7,959 nucleotides of DNA. It comes from Chloroflexota bacterium. Its GTDB lineage: Bacteria > Chloroflexota > Dehalococcoidia > Lucifugimonadales > Australimonadaceae. The position numbers and the translations under genes are program-made. Location of the stretch: NCBI GenBank assembly GCA_027625205.1, contig JAQBVZ010000025.1, positions 1 to 7,959 of the forward strand. The letters run 5' to 3'. Shown here piece after piece: positions 5,871 through 7,959 of the stretch. How positions within the stretch are numbered: position 1 is the stretch's first letter; every line of letters starts with the position of its first letter. Below the pieces are notes generated by a model that saw only the letters and a list, made by a program, of their open reading frames with translations, did not search any database and was not told the DNA's origin.

Positions 5871-6182
5871 TTGTCTCGGAAGGGATGGCCCACTGGGCGC
5901 AAGTCTGGGGACCACTAAAGTGTGGAGGTGACTGATGCGTAGGATTGCACTGTACGTACTGAGCCACCGCTGGCACTTTCCCATTCTATCCCCCACTGAG
6001 GCCTAGGGGTCGGTGCTTTGGTGGGGATACGGAAGCCTGACACTCCGCGCCTAGCAGGGCAGAGATGGTGAATTGCCCCATCCGGTATTGTTAACCGGGA
6101 GCAGCAACGGAGTTGAAGGTGAGGTCTCAGACAAACTGGGGCCGCTTAGCCGGAGCGACCTTGCGGCCTCTCCAGCTTTTTT
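5871..6182 (+). ncRNA. Candidate stand-alone structured RNA, family not recognised
   Basis: No convincing protein frame covers this stretch, yet it has a promoter-like element upstream and an intrinsic terminator at its end, giving a transcript of about 310 nt. Potential pairings: closing stem 5871-5876 with 6129-6134; hairpins 5888-5891/5895-5898, 5912-5915/5922-5925 and 5963-5966/5971-5974; an 8-bp stem with one bulge, 5988-5996 with 6021-6028, enclosing 6000-6003/6008-6011; then 6057-6061/6074-6078, 6082-6086/6094-6098 and 6105-6108/6112-6115. Most of these can coexist. I compared it by eye with SRP RNA, tmRNA, RNase P RNA, 6S RNA and the cobalamin riboswitch and did not find their conserved cores. 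The length is near that of large SRP RNA or tmRNA, so a divergent member is possible. Alternatives are a leaderless intergenic remnant or a long 3' UTR of rarA. Short stems also occur by chance in GC-rich DNA. Confidence 0.45.
6136..6182 (+). terminator. Rho-independent terminator of the candidate RNA
   Basis: Stem CTGG-GGCCGC (6136-6145) pairs with GCGGCC (6163-6168) and CCAG (6172-6175), with a 3-nt bulge (6169-6171) and a 17-nt loop, followed by C and six Ts (6177-6182). The T-run is on the plus strand only, so it ends plus-strand transcription, although the nearest upstream plus-strand gene (rarA) stops about 370 bp earlier. It ends 36 bp before the stop of the convergent GNAT gene. Confidence 0.75.
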
Positions 6183-6218
6183 CGCCTTGAAACCTCGTGA
6201 CCCCTAGGGAACCGCGCC

Positions 6219-6782
6219 TCAGACTTGGAGCCGCATGACGTGCCGTCTAGTGCCAGCGCGTCCCACTTCCAGGAACCCCGCGGCCTCAAAGCTCCTCACA
6301 ATCCCCATAAAGCGGTAGCTCGGTGAGTCAGGGTCGACTGGATACGCCTCCACAACTGAGGCCCCTTTCGCTTTGGCGTGGTCAACAGCCGCTTGGATAA
6401 GTCGCCGTGTCATGCCCTTACCTCGGAACCGCCTCTGTACGAAGAAACAGGCGAGTGACCAAACGCTGCCTGGCGTGTCGGCGGCGTCCTGTTGGCCCCT
6501 CAGTCGTTGGTACGTCTCCCGGGGCGCCATAGAGCACCAGGCCACGGGTTCTCCGTTCAGGTAGCCTAGCAGTCCAATGGGCACGTTTTCCTGAACGCGG
6601 TGATGCATGGCCTCTTTTCGGTAGCTGTGACCGGCTGTTCGCAGCTCTGCGGCACGGGCGCGGAATAGCATGCACCAGCAGTACTTTGGCCCTCCGCGGC
6701 TCTCGAACAGCCGCTCAAAGTCGGGCCAACGGTGTTGGTCTACCTCGTGGAACTCAACGCTGGCTAGGGTTTCATCAGGCAT
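6219..6782 (-). CDS. GNAT family N-acetyltransferase
   Basis: A 187-aa acetyl-CoA-dependent acetyltransferase. The acetyl-CoA pyrophosphate loop (motif A, R/QxxGxG/A) is seen as RRFRGKGM (117-124), preceded by the beta-strand VWSLACFFV (107-115). Motif B is seen as SFEAAGF (164-170). The N-terminal half holds a KYCWCMLFR segment (33-41) with two cysteines, found in a subset of uncharacterised GNATs. A GEPVAWCSMAPRE strand-turn region (77-89) precedes motif A, as expected. The substrate is not deducible. It starts 10 nt after the threonine aldolase stop on the same strand without a clear Shine-Dalgarno sequence, so translation is probably coupled to the upstream gene. A link to amino-acid metabolism is inference only. 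Confidence 0.88.
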   Translation of the reverse strand: MPDETLASVEFHEVDQHRWPDFERLFESRGGPKYCWCMLFRARAAELRTAGHSYRKEAMHHRVQENVPIGLLGYLNGEPVAWCSMAPRETYQRLRGQQDAADTPGSVWSLACFFVQRRFRGKGMTRRLIQAAVDHAKAKGASVVEAYPVDPDSPSYRFMGIVRSFEAAGFLEVGRAGTRRHVMRLQV

Positions 6783-6792
6783 GGTGGCTTGC

Positions 6793-7839
6793 TTACCCTG
6801 CGTGAGCCTTGCCGCGGATGACCGCCTCTGAGGCGTCTAGCGCTTCGTCTATGTCCTCTGCGTTGATCCCGTGATGCGTGACAAACCGTACGCGACGCCC
6901 CAGGTTGTAGTTGGCCAGCACGCCTCGCTCCTTGAGTTCGCTGATGAACTCCAGGGGTGGCTTCTCCATCATCTCCACGATGACAATGTTGGTCTGTACC
7001 TGCGATGGGTCTATCACGACCCCTGGCAGTTGGGCCAGCCCTTGGGCCAGCCGTTTGGCGTTGTCATGGTCCTCTGCCAGCCTGTCCACCATGTGCTCCA
7101 GCGCAAAGACGCCTGCTGCGGCAAGCACGCCAGCCTGACGCATGCCGCCGCCCACCATCTTCCGCGTCTTCCGTGCCTTGGCAATGAACTCTGCACTGCC
7201 GCACACTACAGACCCCACGGGGCACGACAGTCCTTTTGATAGGCAAAAATTCAATGTATCCGCCTCTGCTGCCAGGGATGAGGGCGAGACGCCCAAAGCG
7301 ATTGCTGCGTTAAAGATGCGCGCGCCGTCCAGGTGAACAGGCACCCCATGGGCGTGGGCCACCTCCGTGACGGCGCCCATCTCCTGGGCGGTGAAGGCCG
7401 CGCCGCTGCCCCGGTTGTGCGTATTCTCCATGCAGACCAGCCCCGTGCTTGGGAAATGAAGGCCGTCTGGCCTGATGGCCTGCTCCACCGTTTCAGGGTC
7501 CAGCTTGCCGCGACTGTCGTTGGGGATGGCCTTCACCTGGATGCCGCCCATGGCCGCCACGCCGCCAACCTCGTTCACAAATATGTGGGCGTCAGTCCCC
7601 AACACCATCTCGTCGCCGCGTTGACAGTGGGTGAGGGCGCTGACCAGATTTGCCATGGTGCCGCTGGCCACAAAAAGGGCCGCTTCCTTGCCCATGCGCT
7701 CCGCAGCCATGGCCTCCAACCGGTTCACGGTGGGGTCTTCACCAAAGACGTCGTCGCCTACCTCCGCCTCCGCCATGGCACGGCGCATCTCCGATGTAGG
7801 CTGGGTTACAGTGTCGCTGCGCAGGTCTATCATGCCCAT
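6793..7839 (-). CDS. ltaE: Low-specificity L-threonine aldolase (PLP enzyme)
   Basis: Cleaves L-threonine and L-allo-threonine to glycine and acetaldehyde with pyridoxal phosphate, in the cytosol. The 348-aa length is normal for the beta-eliminating-lyase/threonine aldolase family. Landmarks: [11 protein letters not shown] (5-15), [10 protein letters not shown] (28-37), SGTMAN (59-64) for phosphate binding, H85 in the position of the ring-stacking His, LDGARIFNA (170-178) with D171 expected at the pyridine nitrogen, [10 protein letters not shown] (201-210) with K202 as the Schiff-base lysine, and [12 protein letters not shown] (226-237). R318 in VRFVTHHGI is the likely carboxylate-binding arginine. 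GGGAGG (minus strand, 7852-7847), 7 nt before the ATG, supports this start over the second Met two codons on. The GNAT gene follows in the same probable operon. Strict L- or allo-specificity cannot be read from the sequence. Confidence 0.95.
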   Translation of the reverse strand: MGMIDLRSDTVTQPTSEMRRAMAEAEVGDDVFGEDPTVNRLEAMAAERMGKEAALFVASGTMANLVSALTHCQRGDEMVLGTDAHIFVNEVGGVAAMGGIQVKAIPNDSRGKLDPETVEQAIRPDGLHFPSTGLVCMENTHNRGSGAAFTAQEMGAVTEVAHAHGVPVHLDGARIFNAAIALGVSPSSLAAEADTLNFCLSKGLSCPVGSVVCGSAEFIAKARKTRKMVGGGMRQAGVLAAAGVFALEHMVDRLAEDHDNAKRLAQGLAQLPGVVIDPSQVQTNIVIVEMMEKPPLEFISELKERGVLANYNLGRRVRFVTHHGINAEDIDEALDASEAVIRGKAHAG

Positions 7840-7846
7840 CTTTTGG

Positions 7847-7878
7847 CCTCCCGCCCTGATCGTGGCCAGATTCTATCA
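7847..7878 (-). promoter_or_regulatory. Extended -10 promoter and RBS of ltaE
   Basis: On the minus strand, TGATAGAAT (7878-7870) is an extended -10 with TAGAAT matching 5 of 6. I find no good -35 at 16-18 bp. Initiation near 7863 leaves a leader of about 24 nt containing GGGAGG (7852-7847), 7 nt before the ATG. This is the second promoter here with a TGn extension. Confidence 0.5.
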
Positions 7879-7907
7879 CGCGGTTGCTGGGCTTAATGCT
7901 GATATAG

Positions 7908-7940
7908 AGGGGCCTCCCAAATTCAATCTGGGAGGCCCCT
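7908..7940. terminator. Perfect 12-bp hairpin, likely terminator of a gene beyond the right edge
   Basis: Arms AGGGGCCTCCCA (7908-7919) and TGGGAGGCCCCT (7929-7940) enclose the 9-nt loop 7920-7928. A flanking ATA/TAT can pair if G7907 is bulged. No long T-run follows on either strand, so orientation is unclear. Its place just upstream of the ltaE promoter suggests it ends a leftward gene outside the window and insulates ltaE. An operator is less likely with such a GC-rich stem. Confidence 0.6.
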
Positions 7941-7959
7941 TATAGAGTATGCCTTCTGA

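Noticed and set aside
5775..5996. Minus-strand open frame of 73 codons in the intergenic gap
   Set aside because: It runs across the inverted repeat and the promoter-like element, has low-complexity, unfamiliar composition and no RBS that I can see.
5871..6110. Resemblances to SRP RNA (GGAAGGGA near 5878, CTAGCAGGGC near 6051, GGGAGCAGCAA near 6098)
   Set aside because: The helix 8 core GGTCAGG...GGAAGGAAGCAGCC is not present in one apical hairpin; the fragments are scattered and not in SRP order. A covariance search would settle it.
6002..6208. 10-bp inverted repeat CCTAGGGGTC (6002-6011) and GACCCCTAGG (6199-6208)
   Set aside because: The second copy lies beyond the terminator, so it cannot pair within the proposed RNA, and no mobile-element ends or target duplication accompany it.
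7333..7896. Long plus-strand open frame opposite ltaE
   Set aside because: It is His/Ala/Gly-rich sequence mirrored from a well-conserved threonine aldolase, a typical GC-rich shadow.
1..7959. Search for CRISPR arrays, insertion sequences, tRNA genes, att sites or a defence/biosynthetic system
   Set aside because: No spaced direct repeats, transposase or integrase motifs, tRNA T-loop signature in a gap, or system-specific genes were found; the protein-coding content is housekeeping and small-molecule metabolism.

Overview
The window looks like an ordinary chromosomal segment of a GC-rich bacterium (58-60% GC by eye). The cyclophilin segment beginning [11 protein letters not shown], the MoaD-MoaE fusion and the overall gene mix suggest a Chloroflexota (Dehalococcoidia or SAR202-like) genome. 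That placement rests on remembered protein resemblance and is tentative. I see no mobile element, CRISPR array, tRNA or rRNA.

Layout. Positions 1-3191 hold four plus-strand genes with short gaps: the 3' part of a 3-hydroxybutyrate dehydrogenase-type SDR, a cyclophilin with an N-terminal lipoprotein signal, the GTPase Era, and an ACMSD-like amidohydrolase. Two minus-strand genes converge on them: a MoaD-MoaE fusion (large plus small subunit of molybdopterin synthase) followed by a DUF488 protein, whose stop codon overlaps the amidohydrolase stop. A divergent promoter region (about 4331-4395) separates moaDE from plus-strand rarA. From 5766 to 6218 there is no convincing gene. That stretch holds a perfect 10-bp inverted repeat, a promoter-like element, many short potential stems and a strong intrinsic terminator, so I annotate it as a candidate stand-alone structured RNA of unknown family. 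The right third is a minus-strand pair, low-specificity threonine aldolase followed 10 nt later by a GNAT acetyltransferase. A 12-bp perfect hairpin closes the window.

How the genes work together. Era (ribosome assembly), RarA (stalled forks), cyclophilin (protein folding) and MoaDE (molybdenum cofactor) are housekeeping. The SDR, amidohydrolase and threonine aldolase are small-molecule catabolism. They do not form one evident pathway, and I find no defence, secretion or biosynthetic system. The items most worth checking are the candidate RNA at about 5871-6182, the two alternative starts of the cyclophilin gene (exported lipoprotein versus cytosolic enzyme), and the moaDE gene, which appears to be transcribed leaderless and encodes an internal Gly-Gly that should need cleavage.
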